Source: an uncultured bacterium
GTDB lineage: Bacteria > Patescibacteriota > Gracilibacteria > Absconditabacterales > Absconditicoccaceae
Assembly (NCBI GenBank): GCA_903904875.1
Contig: CAIVEC010000003.1
Coordinates: forward strand, 1-57,250
Direction: 5' to 3'
DNA: 57,250 nt
Of this stretch, positions 20,172-30,272 are shown piece after piece. Under the pieces are notes generated by a model that saw only the letters and a list, made by a program, of their open reading frames with translations, was not told the DNA's origin and made no database searches. Position 1 is the stretch's first letter; each line of letters starts with the position of its first letter. Position numbers and translations under genes: made by a program.

Positions 20172-22787
20172 ATGACTACAATCAATAAGGAAATCACTAT
20201 AGATAAAGCTCCTTGAGAAGCCAATTATCCTGAAAAGCTGATTAACTTTAATATATATAAACCTTTTCATGATGCATTGGTAATTATTAATCCGCCAGTT
20301 ACTGATATTTTTGATAAAAACAGAATAAAGATAAAACAAGATGGAGAAAAATATATCTTCAATATCGATGGAACGAATAAATTTACCGTAGATGAAGCTA
20401 ATATAGCAACATTTATGAGACAATATTGTAAAGATAATGAAACACGAAAAGCGGAAGAAGATGTATTAGTCAAAATAGAGAAATTAAAAGAGTGATTAAA
20501 AATCGAGTATATCAAAAGCACGACAAAAACAGAACTTGATGCACTCAGCGGTGAAATCAATAAATTAGAAAAAAAGTTGACTCTGGAAGACGCCAAAATC
20601 ATATTATCAAGGAATATCTTATATTTCGAACAACAAAAACATGATGTTGATGAATTTATATCAGCGAATAAAATAGACAAAAATCTTCGAAAAGCATACA
20701 AATCGCAGGTACAGGATCGTCTCGATACGCTCTACAGACTAAAAAATGCAATAGAGGTACTCGAACAACACAAAAACGAGAAATATACCATAGAACGAGA
20801 GACCAAAAACGGAAAGAAAAAGATAAAAGAAGTAAAAGAGATAAAGATGGATGATATCAACGCTTTTGATATGGAAAGAACACTTGAACAAATCGGTGTA
20901 TCATTGAAGGCGATAGCGGATGAACAACCTGATTTTATAATGACAAGAAACAGCATTATAAGCCAGAAAGCAGATATAACACCATATTATTCAATTGTCA
21001 TCAACGAAAAGAAAGACGCGAAAACACTTAAGAATGCACTCAAAAAATACAACAAACAATATGGGATCTTAGATAATCTTGAAGCTGATGCAGCGAAAAA
21101 GACAGAAGTAGCAAAAGATCTCGAAGCATTGGAAGAATATCTCAACACCGTGATAGCAAATCCTGATACGTATAAGCCGTCAGAGCATCCATTTGTACCG
21201 ACTCATAAAAAAGAATTTTATTCATTATTGAAAGTGACGCCTGAATTGTCAGAATTTTTACAATACAACAAAAATGATGTAAATGCGACAGATATAAAAA
21301 ATACAGGTGCAAGCACATGAACAGGCACTCCTGAAAAAGGTGCATGAACTGGTACTGCAGGAACAGAAAATGACAAAAATACTAAAGAATATACATCAAG
21401 TACCTATAGCGATTCCAAGGAAGCATTTGAAAAATGAGGAATAAACGGGTTAAGTAAATACTGGCTAGATCAAAGCAATATGAAACCACAACAGAAACAA
21501 TTCTGGTGAGGAGTAGGTAATCTTGCACTTACGGGTTGAATAATTTTTATAGGATGGAAAATGATTTCCAGCGCGTTCAAACTGCTTTCAGAGAAAGGAA
21601 GAAGTAAAGAAAATCTAGGAAAAAATCTTGGACGATTACTTGGTCCTACAGCACTTATATTCTGATCACAGGCACGAAGCGGAGAAGGTCCAACCAAATT
21701 ATTTACCTGAGGAGCGCTTACAGAAAAAATATCTGGTGTTTTCGGTCGAGGAAGCACAACAAAAAAGGGGAATGAAACACAGCAGGATAGAGAAACACGT
21801 CTCAAATATAAATCTTTTCCAGGAGCTACTGCCCTCTTCAATGGATTGAGCTATGGAGAAATGAAACAATTCCTTATACAAGATGGTGACAGAATGAAGA
21901 TAGATCCAACGCAATATCAAAAACTTCTTGATATGTTCAAAACAGGAGATAAAAAAAACGAAGCTGCTGCGACATTTCTTGATACCGTAGGAAAAGACGA
22001 TAAGAAGAACATGATCGACCTCGCATTAACCGGTATGGGAATCACACGAGAAAATATACAGGATGAAACCAAGGCTGATAATAAATTCGATAAATCGGCT
22101 TCCTATGCAATAATAAGACTCCGCGAAGTTAGTGAATATTTGGAAACGAACAAATACAACAAGGTAAATCCAGAAACCATGTCGTTGGTAGACAATTATA
22201 TTGCCGGTAAAGAAGGTGCTTACACGCTCGAAGAACTCGATAAAAGAGGTGATGTCTTCTACAAAGAGACTGAAGTCGTAGACCAGACATGATTAGCTGC
22301 CAAAGTTAAAGAGCTAGCCAAGGATGATCCAGAAAAAGAGGAAGAACTTCTCTTAGCACTCAATACTTTCTGGGAGAACATGCAGAACGCAAGCAGAAAA
22401 ATAGATATCACATGAACATGGGAAGCAATGACATTCAAGACCTACGATCAGACATCTACTATCAATCTCAAAAATAAAGAATTAGTAGGATTTACTCCAT
22501 CAAGATTTACGAGTTACTATGAAACTTTCAAAGCTGCAAACCTAACAAACCGCATTAAATTTCTCTGTAAGGATAAAGAAGCGACAACTAAGGAACCATT
22601 CCATATTTCTATTCCAGGAGGTGATATAGAATTTGCAGATCCAAGTATGTTTAAATTTGATACAGAAATCGTATCTGCGGGACTATGATGATCGCTCAAA
22701 GAAATTTCTCCTACATTAGAAACATATAAACAAGCATACTGTGATTACCTCAACACGCTTAAATTCCGGAAAGCAAAAACAGTATAG
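20172..22787 (+). CDS. Very large protein of unknown function with one membrane segment
   Basis: An 871-residue protein. Residues 1-340 are charged and helical, with likely coiled coils (KIEKLKEGLKIEY, ERETKNGKKKIKEVK). A Gly/Thr-rich linker (TGASTGTGTPEKGAGTGTAG) follows near residue 375, then a single hydrophobic segment at about residues 441-463 (GVGNLALTGGIIFIGWKM). The C-terminal 400 residues are mixed helical. No signal peptide or catalytic motif is visible. More than ten TGA codons must be read as Gly for one frame. The gene follows another unknown helical protein. It may be a lineage-specific structural or membrane-tethered factor, but this is a guess. Confidence 0.75.
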
Positions 22788-22825
22788 TTAAATTTCTATT
22801 GAATAACTACTGAGGACTGCTATAT

Positions 22826-22903
22826 TGAACGTTGAAGCGACTAAACGTCGAAACGACCAAAAAATCGTTTGAGCGCTTCAGCGTTTTATCGTTTAGGCGT
22901 TTT
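22826..22903. repeat. Octad inverted-arm repeat
   Basis: Eight-base words AACGTTGA, AGCGACTA and AACGTCGA form the left arm; AGCGCTTC, AGCGTTTT, ATCGTTTA and GGCGTTTT form the right arm. It is an 8-base variant of the heptad family and ends just before the next ATG. Confidence 0.65.
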
Positions 22904-22904
22904 A

Positions 22905-23891
22905 ATGAAAGTCAGCAACAAATTAAACATTCCTGAAAAACATATCCTCATCGTCGGCAATCGATCCTATAAGAATCTCGGAGACGAGCTGATTTTGCTA
23001 TGAACGGTAAAATTGCTATTGCAGGAATGAAAAAAGATAACCATCGCAGCGTATGACACCCAGCGGCTCAAAAAATTCTTCAGCCAATTTATTGATGTAG
23101 ATAAAATAACCTTCGTGACTGAGATACCGAAAGGCTTCCGTTCACGGATCAGATACATCCGCAAAGGAAAATTGAGAGAACGGAAACTTCGGAGAAAAGC
23201 AGATGCCGTCATCATAGGATGATGAGAAATCATCACGGAAGAGAATAAGCACTCCTATCGATATCGGTTAGCATCTCTTCTCCCCTGTCTGAAAAAACCT
23301 CGTTATCTCATGGGAGGGATACAATTCCCAAAAAAAATTTTCAACAGATTCCTTTTCAAGAAAATATTAAAAAGAACGAAACGCATCTTCGCAAGAGATC
23401 ATGAGACGATTCACGAACTCAAAAAATATGGATATAACAATATAGAGTTTTTTATGGATACGTCATATTTTGCCTATGACCGGAAAAAGAGATATGGAGA
23501 ATCAGAAAGAAAGTACATAGTAATTAATTTGAACAAGAATGCAGAAAAATTTTTTCCGGAAATCATCCAGGACGTGAAAAAGCTCTATAATCAGTGATAT
23601 GAGGTTATGTACGTTCCTGTTGCCAAAGGGAAAAACGAGCATTATGATGATATGAGATATGCACGCAAGATACAAAAAGGAACAGGGATAAAAGATCAGC
23701 GATTCAGTCAGTTGGATCGGGAAGAAAATTTTGAGTATTTTGTAAAGACACTCGCGCAAGCGAATATCGTCATCAGCAGCAGGCTGCATCTGTTTTTGAT
23801 AGCGAGTTTTCTAGGAGTTCCTACCAAGGTTTATCCGTATCAGAAGAAAATATTGAAGATGCAGAACACAATCAAAGAACTTAAAATTTAG
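22905..23891 (+). CDS. Polysaccharide pyruvyl transferase-family protein (CsaB-like)
   Basis: A 328-residue protein that probably adds pyruvate ketals to a surface polysaccharide. The N-terminal Rossmann-like half has ILIVGNRSYKNLGDELILLG (the NxGDE motif) and AVIIGGGEIITEE. The C-terminal half has the family signature ISSRLHLFLIASFLGVPTK (RLHxxIxAxxxGVP). Glycines in LLLQEGK and IIGGGE are TGA, two of them adjacent. Several CGG codons fall in Arg/Lys-rich stretches and would be Trp. It opens a surface-polysaccharide block. CsaB activity anchors SLH proteins in other bacteria, and an SLH protein is encoded at 37720. Confidence 0.82.
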
Positions 23892-23968
23892 AACTTAGAA
23901 ATACCTATAGTCCATGCTAAGACAAATCCAACATTATTAATTATTCATTTTTAATTATTAATTATTTT
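23884..23968. repeat. Heptad repeat with CTATAGTCCAT core
   Basis: The right arm has AATTATT and CATTTTTAATT heptads. The inner part CTATAGTCCATGC resembles the core seen in other copies. Confidence 0.55.
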
Positions 23969-23971
23969 GAA

Positions 23972-24475
23972 GTGGATATCATTTCTCACGGGCTATATGG
24001 ATGAGTCGTCTTCGGCAACAAGAACAAGAAGCAATTCCGGCTCTCTGCAGCGTTCGGTGTATTACCGGATTTTCTAGCGTTCGGATTCCCATTTGCCGTA
24101 GGTATCATCGCTATGCTTTCCTGAGATGGAAATATGTTCAGCGGATGATATCATACCCAGCCGAACTATATTCATTACATATATAATGTCACGCATAGCC
24201 TCATTACATGGGCCGTTGTCTTCGGAGCGCTTCGGCTGATATACAAAAAACCCGTCAAAGCGAGTTTTGCATGGTTATTGCACATATTGATAGATATACC
24301 GACACACTCATTAGCGTTCTTCGCTACACCGTTCCTCCGACCGATTTCCAATTATAGGTTCAACGGTATCGCATGGAGCAATCGAGTCATCTTCATTCCT
24401 AATCTCATAGTATTGGCTATATTATATAGTATCTATTTCTATAAAAAATATCGCAAAAATTATATTCATAACTAA
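23972..24475 (+). CDS. Membrane-bound metal-dependent hydrolase-like protein
   Basis: A 167-residue membrane protein with the conserved His/Asp pattern of the YdjM/DUF457-like family. It has DIISHGLYGG near the N-terminus, VLPDFLAFG, VTHSLITW and HILIDIPTHS. About four hydrophobic segments carry these residues near the membrane face. The family is predicted to bind metal and hydrolyse an unknown substrate. The start is GTG at 23972, since no ATG lies between it and an upstream in-frame stop. Its TAA overlaps the stop of the convergent glycosyltransferase by two bases. Confidence 0.72.
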
Positions 24476-25389
24476 GATTTCATTCCATCTATCGTTCATC
24501 TCCGAAGCGCCTTGATAAGCTTTCATTTTTCCTTTCTCTTTGCGTAGAGAAGTATTTTGATGATGAGCCGTAACGGCTGTCCTCGAAATCCAAGCAGATA
24601 GAATTGTAGTTTCTGGATCAGATTTCCATATTTTTTTACGAAAAGCATCCTGTGTTTCGCCTTTCTGTAGGCAGCATATTCATTGCCGACCCGCGCTTCC
24701 TCGAGCACAGTCTTATTTCTTTCCATATGACAGATCTTCAAGTCACGCAGCACCACGATCGGATATCATGTGCGATGGATCCTATAGGTAAAATCCAAGT
24801 CCTCACAGACGAAATCCAAGCGTTCATCGAAGAGGATTTTTTTGAAGATATGTGCGGGAGCGAAAAGTGAATTTCAGGAATACATCTGGATATAGTTCCG
24901 TTCTTTCTGTCATAAGAAATACGGAATCGGCCTGGATAATCGATAGTTGAAACGAGAGAATCAATTATTTTGGATGGTTCACGTCTTCCTGTACATCAAG
25001 GTCGGCGTCAGAACAAAATCTTTCTTGACGATATGCCTGTATTTTTCTCGGAGTGAGATATTCTTTTCCAGATAATCATGGTCGAACTGTTCGTCGTCGT
25101 CCATGAGCAGGATAAAGTCGCCTTTTGCTGCCTTGATTCAGTAATTTCTCAGCACACTCGCATTTCAGCCGATCATCGGCTCTTTAGCATCACGCTGAGT
25201 ACGGAATGATGAATTCAGGTTGGTGATATAGTGGATGTCGTCATGTGACCTAAATTCCCCTTCTTCCGTCAAATGTTTATCTACTACAAAAATAACCTCA
25301 AAATCTTTGAAGCTCTGTCTCTGTAAGCATTCACTAATATTTTTCATATTCTGATCTCACCTGGTCGGGATGACGATACTGAGTTTCAT
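24472..25389 (-). CDS. Family 2 glycosyltransferase
   Basis: A 305-residue cytoplasmic or membrane-associated enzyme. It starts MKLSIVIPTRGDQN, the usual GT2 first strand, and has the nucleotide-sugar-binding DDDEQ (LLMDDDEQFD). A later acceptor-site region has FVCEDLDFTYRIH, the ED motif. The C-terminus has the amphipathic pattern LGF-x-GQPL-x-LIIKILLYAK, where both x are CGA/CGG and read well as Trp. TGA encodes glycines in PTRGD, MIGGN and others. It probably builds a surface glycan with the divergent ligase gene. The start is the ATG at 25389. Confidence 0.88.
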
Positions 25390-25441
25390 AGCTAAAGACT
25401 ATCGGCTAAAAACTATCGACTAATGCAGTATACCTATTTAG

Positions 25442-26824
25442 ATGAATTTTTCCATTGTTTTTATGGTACGAACAAATATATTTTTAGTACATTTACCCTT
25501 AGCGATCTGCATGGTAAAATTCTTGAAACCGTTTTTGATATTCGTGGTGATGTATCACCTCTTCGTCACCGTCATATGGTACGGAGTATTAGGATGAGCA
25601 TACCCGGAGATACCAGCGCTCGGAAGAGATGCTATTTGGCTGTTTTTTTTCGCTATCGTACTTATAAATAATTTCAGGACCATCAAGACATATCTCAAAA
25701 CATGGAAACGGCCATGGATAACACTGATCATCATACTCCTTTTTGGTGTAGGCGTTTCCCTCCTCAAAGGGAAATGAATCTACGATATCTTCGTAGGCAT
25801 CAAATACGGACTTATCTATCTCTTCATTTTTCTTTCTTCCACTTTTCTCGGACGGATATTCACCGAAAAGAATACGAACAAATTTCTGAAATTCCTGAAA
25901 TATTTACTGATCACCACCCTCATCGTTTGATTTCTCCGACAAGGATTGAAATTTATCCGGCCTGGACTCTTCCTCAAAATCGGATACGGACCGTTTAATG
26001 ATTTCGTATTCGGAGTGAAACCACCAATCTATTATCTGACCTGATATAAATGAACTCCAAGACGACAAGGAATTTTTTCATGACCGAATAATTACGGATA
26101 TTTTCTGATTGCATTTTTGCCTGCAGTGATGTTCTTTTTCAAGCAGAAATACGAAGCTATCAAGAAATTGATGATAAACAACAAGAAGACCATCATCAAT
26201 ATTTCCGTAGCTTTGCTCTGGATTTTAGCGATAGTATTGACGCTTTCCAGAACGGCATTTATCGGTGGAATCGTCGGCCTGGCCGTCATCAATATTCAGC
26301 GGATCAGAAAGCACAAAAAAATCGCGATAGGGATATGAGTGATTCTTCTGGCGGGATTAGTCGGACTCAGCATACTCAAATGGGATTCTACGATAGGACA
26401 TATCCAAGCTAAATTCGGCAGCATCAAATACGTCATCGATCAGCCAAGCGGCTATGGCTTGGGAACTTCAGGACCCGCGGTACACTTCAACGGAACTATT
26501 TTGCCGGAAAACTATTATATCCAGCTGATGCTCGATATAGGTACGATAGGATTCTTTTTACGAGCAGTCATCATTCTGCAGATCACTCGATGAGCAAGGA
26601 AGATACAAAAAGTATTCAAAACACTCAAAGCTAATGCAAACATACAGACAATATATCTTATCCGGACATGACTCAATATCTGACGAGTTTCCCTGCTTGT
26701 CATGGGTATGTTCCTGCATGTCTTCGAAGATAGCATGGTCAACTACTTATTCTTTGTTTCATGGTGAATACTGATGTGATACTTATCTACATACATTGAT
26801 AAAAAGTTGCCGAAAGGTAGCTAA
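25442..26824 (+). CDS. O-antigen ligase/polymerase (WaaL/Wzy-like) membrane protein
   Basis: A 460-residue integral membrane protein with about ten hydrophobic segments and one large outer loop. The loop holds GIFSGPNNYGYFL and, further on, LTLSRTAFIGG, both matching the Wzy_C/WaaL pattern. This family joins lipid-linked sugar chains to acceptors or polymerises repeats outside the membrane. At least twelve TGA codons are read as Gly. Many CGA/CGG codons fall in aromatic-rich positions (for example LNIG-CGA-VSLLVMG) and fit Trp. It is divergent from the GT2 gene and ends before a strong terminator. The start is the ATG at 25442, with a second ATG seven codons later. Confidence 0.82.
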
Positions 26825-26866
26825 ACAATCGACAAAAAAAATAGCTTTAGATATAGCCATTTTCGT

Positions 26867-26889
26867 CGCCCGCCTAAGCGGGCTTTTGT
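26867..26889 (+). terminator. Rho-independent terminator after the O-antigen ligase gene
   Basis: GCCCGC pairs with GCGGGC around CTAA, followed by TTTTG. It also lies at the 3' side of the convergent hsp20 gene. Confidence 0.8.
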
Positions 26890-26898
26890 CAAAATAGT

Positions 26899-27252
26899 TT
26901 ATTTATCGTATTCTACTTCGAGGGAAATTTTTTCTGGTACCAACGCTTTCGGTACGATGATTTGTAAGGTATTATCAGGAGTGAGTTTACTATGGATCTT
27001 GTCGAAATACACTTGAGGAGGAAGATCGATCACTTGTTCTATATTTCACCGGTAGCATTCTTCCTTGAGAGAGATCAGATTATCTTTTACTTTTGGTTTG
27101 ATTCTTTCTCAGGTTATCACAAGCCTATAATCTTTGATGGAAAGCTTAAGGGTTTCTTTTTTGACGCCTCATAAGGGAAGTAAAATAACAATCTCTTGAG
27201 GAGATTCATAGATATCATACGGAATACGAGGCATTTCTTGTTCTTGTTTCAT
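26899..27252 (-). CDS. Small heat-shock protein (Hsp20/alpha-crystallin)
   Basis: A 117-residue ATP-independent holdase chaperone. It shows the alpha-crystallin beta-sandwich: IYESPQEIVILLPLGGVKK, LSIKDYRLVITGER, then IDLPPQVYFDKIHSKLTPD and LQIIVPKA. The terminal region lacks a clear I-x-I/V anchor but has ISLEVEY. Glycines in LPLGGV, ITGER and CYRGN come from TGA. It is shorter than most members, with a minimal N-terminal arm. It stands alone on the minus strand. Confidence 0.88.
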
Positions 27253-27277
27253 GAAGAAAAAATTTAGAATATAAATT

Positions 27278-27369
27278 TTTTTAATGAATAATGAATAGTG
27301 AAGAATGAATAATGTCGGTATTTTTCTATTAATAAATATTTTCCTACATTTTTCATTATTAATTTTTAA
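27278..27369. repeat. Heptad inverted-arm repeat (ATTATTC/GAATAAT theme)
   Basis: The left arm has AATGAAT, AATGAATAGTG and AAGAATG words. The right arm has CATTATT and AATTTTTAATT. It lies between the hsp20 start and the next gene's stop. Confidence 0.65.
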
Positions 27370-27948
27370 TTAAATTTTAGGGTTTTGATCAGCTTGAAGA
27401 TCTATACCGATCACTTTTACTATTTGATTTCTTCTTTTTTCTGGTCTAGGAATCCGACGTAAAGTCACTTCACCATTTTGTGCTATATCTCCTTCCGTCA
27501 AAATGATAAGATCACCATTATCAAACATACTATAGAACAAACCTGATTTTTTGATAGTGATAGTCTTGATGCTTTGTGCACTGATCGTCACTACATTCCT
27601 TTTGAAAATACCTCATTGATCATACATAATCATACAATTTGGTATCACAATAATAAAGTCCATCTTGTAATCGATAAATTTTCCTATAACAGGGAAAAAG
27701 AACACAAGATCTATAATAAGGATAGCAATAACAATATATCCAAAATAACCGCCACCCAATCGTCTATAAAAAAATATAAGCCCAAAAACGGTAATCAACA
27801 AGACAAATGTAAGAGGAATAATAACCTTATAGATTTGATATAACATGCTTCTTCAGAAACAGAGAACATTTTCAGGACCATATTTTCCTTGATACTCTTC
27901 AAATGTTTTTTGTCTCAGCTTAGTGTCGAAATTTGAAAAGATTCTCAT
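27370..27948 (-). CDS. Membrane protein with bacterial PH-like domain
   Basis: A 192-residue protein. A soluble N-terminus (MRIFSNFDTKLRQKTFEEY) precedes two membrane segments (about residues 45-63 and 72-92). The C-terminal domain is beta-rich (ISAQSIKTITIKKSGLF, ILTEGDIAQNGEVTLRRI). This is the layout of YdbS/YdbT-type bacterial PH (bPH_2) proteins, whose role is poorly known. TGA gives the glycines in LCFGRS and YDQGIF. The start is the ATG at 27948, which restores the N-terminus in front of an internal ATG at 27846. It resembles the protein at 36041. Confidence 0.7.
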
Positions 27949-27970
27949 ACGGATACACTAAGGATAAAAT

Positions 27971-28041
27971 AAGACGCCGAAAATCCCATAAAGGATTTTA
28001 ACGTCGTTTTTATCTATAGGAATTATTGGAATTCTTATAGA
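27971..28041. repeat. Nested hairpin with T tract plus second hairpin
   Basis: GACGCCG and AACGTCG flank an inner stem AAAATCC/GGATTTT, then TTTTT. A second hairpin CTATAGGAATT/AATTCTTATAG follows. The layout matches 7342-7379 and 29186-29245. It also lies downstream of lepB on the minus strand. Confidence 0.55.
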
Positions 28042-28051
28042 TAAAATATAA

Positions 28052-28639
28052 TTAGAACGATTGGAAATTAGGGAAAAATCTCAGATATACCTTACCGATG
28101 ATATGATCAAACGGCACTTCATAACTTGATCATTCGTAGCAATCCAGTCCGAAACAGCAGCGGGAATCAGTAGAAAATCATCTATTATCTCCCATAACAA
28201 AAAATCCTCACGTACTTATTTTGAATTCGCTGATGCCGCATCTCGCTTCCGTTTTTACTGATCAGGTCAGATATGATTCCGGTAACGTATTGCATTGTTC
28301 TATAGCATTTTCTGTTTTGCAGATTTCTACACCGCCATTTACGAGTTTCACAGTTTCTCCAGGAAGTCAGACAATCCTTTTGATGTACGGAATGGTTTTA
28401 CCAGGAGGTACAAACACGATTACATCGCCTCTATTGAGCTGGCTGAATCTCGGAGTGATCTTATCAACGATGATAAAATCGTTTTCTTCAAACGTAGGCG
28501 ACATACTTGCTCACACCACGGTATACGGATTAGCGACAAAAAATCTGATAAATAATACGATTCATCCTACGAATATCAGAAACGATACCATATCAAAGAG
28601 ATCCAAGAGGAAATATCTCATTTTCGTTTTAAAGCTCAT
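28052..28639 (-). CDS. lepB: Signal peptidase I
   Basis: A 195-residue membrane protease that removes Sec signal peptides. One N-terminal anchor (about residues 17-36) is followed by the catalytic Ser in GASMSPTF (Ser45) and the catalytic Lys in PYIKRIVGLPGE (Lys87). Box D/E is GDNRGFSTDSR, in which the glycine after Arg is TGA. Other TGA glycines are in VGGIV, VVGAS and IVGLP. Both catalytic residues are present, so it should be active. It would serve the many secreted proteins in this window. The start is the ATG at 28639. Confidence 0.94.
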
Positions 28640-28751
28640 AATTTACAAAGTCTAATGTATAAAATAATTACTGATACTTTTTATATGTATATATAAGTAT
28701 CGACATATATTTTTCGTCGTTTTTATTTTGAATTTTTCAACATTTCAATGT

Positions 28752-29159
28752 CTAGAATGGTACTTCGTCGTCTTCTGGAACTACAGGATCAGCAGTTGCT
28801 ACTACATGTTCATCATCCCCTCCTTGTCCTTTCGGATCCAAGAAGATGAAATTGTCAACGATAATTTCAGTAGAGAACTTGTCTTTTCCTTCACTGTCCT
28901 GTCGTTTCCTTGTTCTAAGTCTTCCTTCGATGTAAATCCTTTTTCCTTTGTTCAAATACTTTGCCAACACTTCAGCGCCTTTTCCATAGGCTACACATCT
29001 GTGATATTCCGCATCTTCAAGCACGTTCCCTTCTTTGTTCTTGAATTTTCTGTTGGTCGCAACAGTGAAATTCACGACAGAAGTTCAGCTGCTTTCAATG
29101 GTTTTTACCTGCAGATTGTTGGTAGCTCTTCAGATAATCATTACTTTGTTCAAATCCAT
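28752..29159 (-). CDS. ssb: Single-stranded DNA-binding protein
   Basis: A 135-residue OB-fold protein for replication and repair. It begins MDLNKVMIIGRATNNLQVK, where the G of IIGR is TGA. It has VNFTVATNRKFKNKEG and EYHRCVAYGKGAEVLAKYL. The conserved strand RLRTRKWQD is written with CGA at the Trp position (codon at 28902-28904, residue 86), strong evidence for CGA=Trp. The C-terminus ends DDEVPF, the acidic tip used for partner binding. The start is the ATG at 29159. Confidence 0.95.
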
Positions 29160-29185
29160 GATTCGATCAAATTATCGTGTAAAAT

Positions 29186-29245
29186 AAGACGTCAACAATC
29201 CTATCAAAAGACCAAGTCCACGAAGGGACGTTATAACGTCGTTTT
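29186..29245. repeat. Nested hairpin upstream of ssb
   Basis: GACGTC and AACGTCG flank a longer inner region, followed by TTTTC. It is preceded by AAAATAAGACG, as at 27966. It stands in the 5' region of ssb. Confidence 0.45.
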
Positions 29246-29287
29246 CATAATCTCCTTCAAAAATATTTTCTATTTTTGATTGAAGAT

Positions 29288-29362
29288 TATGTAGTTAACA
29301 ACTAAACAATTTCTTATTATATTCAGAAATTGGTTGTTAAACTATATCCAATTTATTTGGAT
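29288..29362. repeat. Long palindrome between ssb and tRNA-Leu
   Basis: TAGTT-AACAAC-CAATTTCT pairs with AGAAATTG-GTTGTT-AACTA around a 10-base AT loop. A short palindrome ATCCAATTTATTTGGAT follows. The remaining bases of this 320-base gap hold nothing else I can identify. Confidence 0.55.
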
Positions 29363-29480
29363 AAAATATGATGAAAAAACAATCATCACATGATATGTAA
29401 ATAATCAGCACCCAAAATCAATTGATTTTTGCCGAGATTTTCGTAAATACTCACCACCAAATACACAGAAAAACCATTAT

Positions 29481-29567
29481 GCCTGGATGATGGAATTGGT
29501 AGACATGCTAGACTCAAAATCTGGTGTCTGTAAGGACGTGAGGGTTCGAGTCCCTCTCCAGGTACCA
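29481..29567 (+). tRNA. tRNA-Leu (anticodon CAA)
   Basis: An 87-base type II tRNA with an encoded CCA end. The acceptor is GCCTGGA/TCCAGGT. The anticodon stem CTAGA/TCTGG holds the loop CTCAAAA, giving CAA, which reads TTG. The long variable arm is present. Confidence 0.93.
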
Positions 29568-29570
29568 TAT

Positions 29571-29600
29571 AAAAAATGTCTGAAGCAATTCAGATTTTTT
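29571..29600 (+). terminator. Terminator after tRNA-Leu
   Basis: TCTGAA pairs with TTCAGA around GCAA, followed by a T run. Confidence 0.75.
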
Positions 29601-29612
29601 ATTAAATAAAAA

Positions 29613-29638
29613 AAAGTTGCTCGGATACGGCAACTTTT
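29613..29638 (-). terminator. Terminator of the gene at 29660
   Basis: On the minus strand AAAGTTGC and GCAACTTT form a hairpin followed by eight T. Confidence 0.75.
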
Positions 29639-29659
29639 AAACGAATTTACTTATTACTT

Positions 29660-30154
29660 CTACTGATAATTTTTTTCCTCGGCATAATAGCCAGGTTTCA
29701 TGTTAAATTCATCACCACAATAACCGTCATTTGATTTTGCATGTTCATCACAGACATCATATTCACATACGCTTCCCCACACATTGAAGATGATGCGTTT
29801 GGTCGATTTTTTCGTGCAATCATGGTGCATGCAATCGTTCTTGGGAGAAAAGCGGTAAGGAATCTGATAAAGGTGATGGAAATGGTCTCTGCCATAGATT
29901 CTCGTGGCTTTGATTTCCAGATGATAGACGATATCGAATTTCTGGAGCTCATTCGACTCAAATTCCTCTGTTGTCTCGTTGTATCGGCCCATATGTGAAA
30001 AGATAGAATAATATTCCTTTCCAAATTCGACAGTCACCTTTTCATCTCCTATGGACTTGACGACACCATCTGCGCCATGAAAGTAGTCGTCGTCCGGGAC
30101 GATGATCAATACATCATCTCCGGGTTGTAATTCAATATCTAATTTGTCTTTCAT
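29660..30154 (-). CDS. Unknown protein with KOW-like N-terminus and Cys/His cluster
   Basis: A 164-residue cytoplasmic protein. The first 50 residues look like a small beta-barrel (QPGDDVLIIVPDDDYFHGAD, GVVKSIGDEKVTVEFG), similar in style to KOW/SH3-like domains. The C-terminal half has His- and Cys-rich spacing (CMHHDC, CEYDVCDEH, GYCGDEF), suggesting one or two zinc sites. A nucleic-acid-binding role is possible but not shown. It contains no in-frame TGA. A clear promoter lies 36 bases upstream, nearly identical to that of the next gene. Confidence 0.75.
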   Translation of the reverse strand: MKDKLDIELQPGDDVLIIVPDDDYFHGADGVVKSIGDEKVTVEFGKEYYSIFSHMGRYNETTEEFESNELQKFDIVYHLEIKATRIYGRDHFHHLYQIPYRFSPKNDCMHHDCTKKSTKRIIFNVWGSVCEYDVCDEHAKSNDGYCGDEFNMKPGYYAEEKNYQ

Positions 30155-30189
30155 AATATGATTTTTTTTTAATTTTTTATATTTTTATT

Positions 30190-30217
30190 CTTATATATAT
30201 TTACAAATAAAAGTCAA
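30190..30217 (-). promoter_or_regulatory. Promoter of the gene at 29660-30154 (twin copy 1)
   Basis: On the minus strand TTGACT and TATAAG are 16 bases apart. The block resembles 30873-30900 over about 40 bases. Confidence 0.7.
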
Positions 30218-30232
30218 CGCTGAAATTTTTTT

Positions 30233-30260
30233 AAAAAAACTGTTGAGAAGACCCAACAGT
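30233..30260 (-). terminator. Terminator after the membrane gene at 30273
   Basis: On the minus strand ACTGTTG and CAACAGT form a hairpin followed by seven T. Confidence 0.75.
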
Positions 30261-30272
30261 AATAATACTTTC

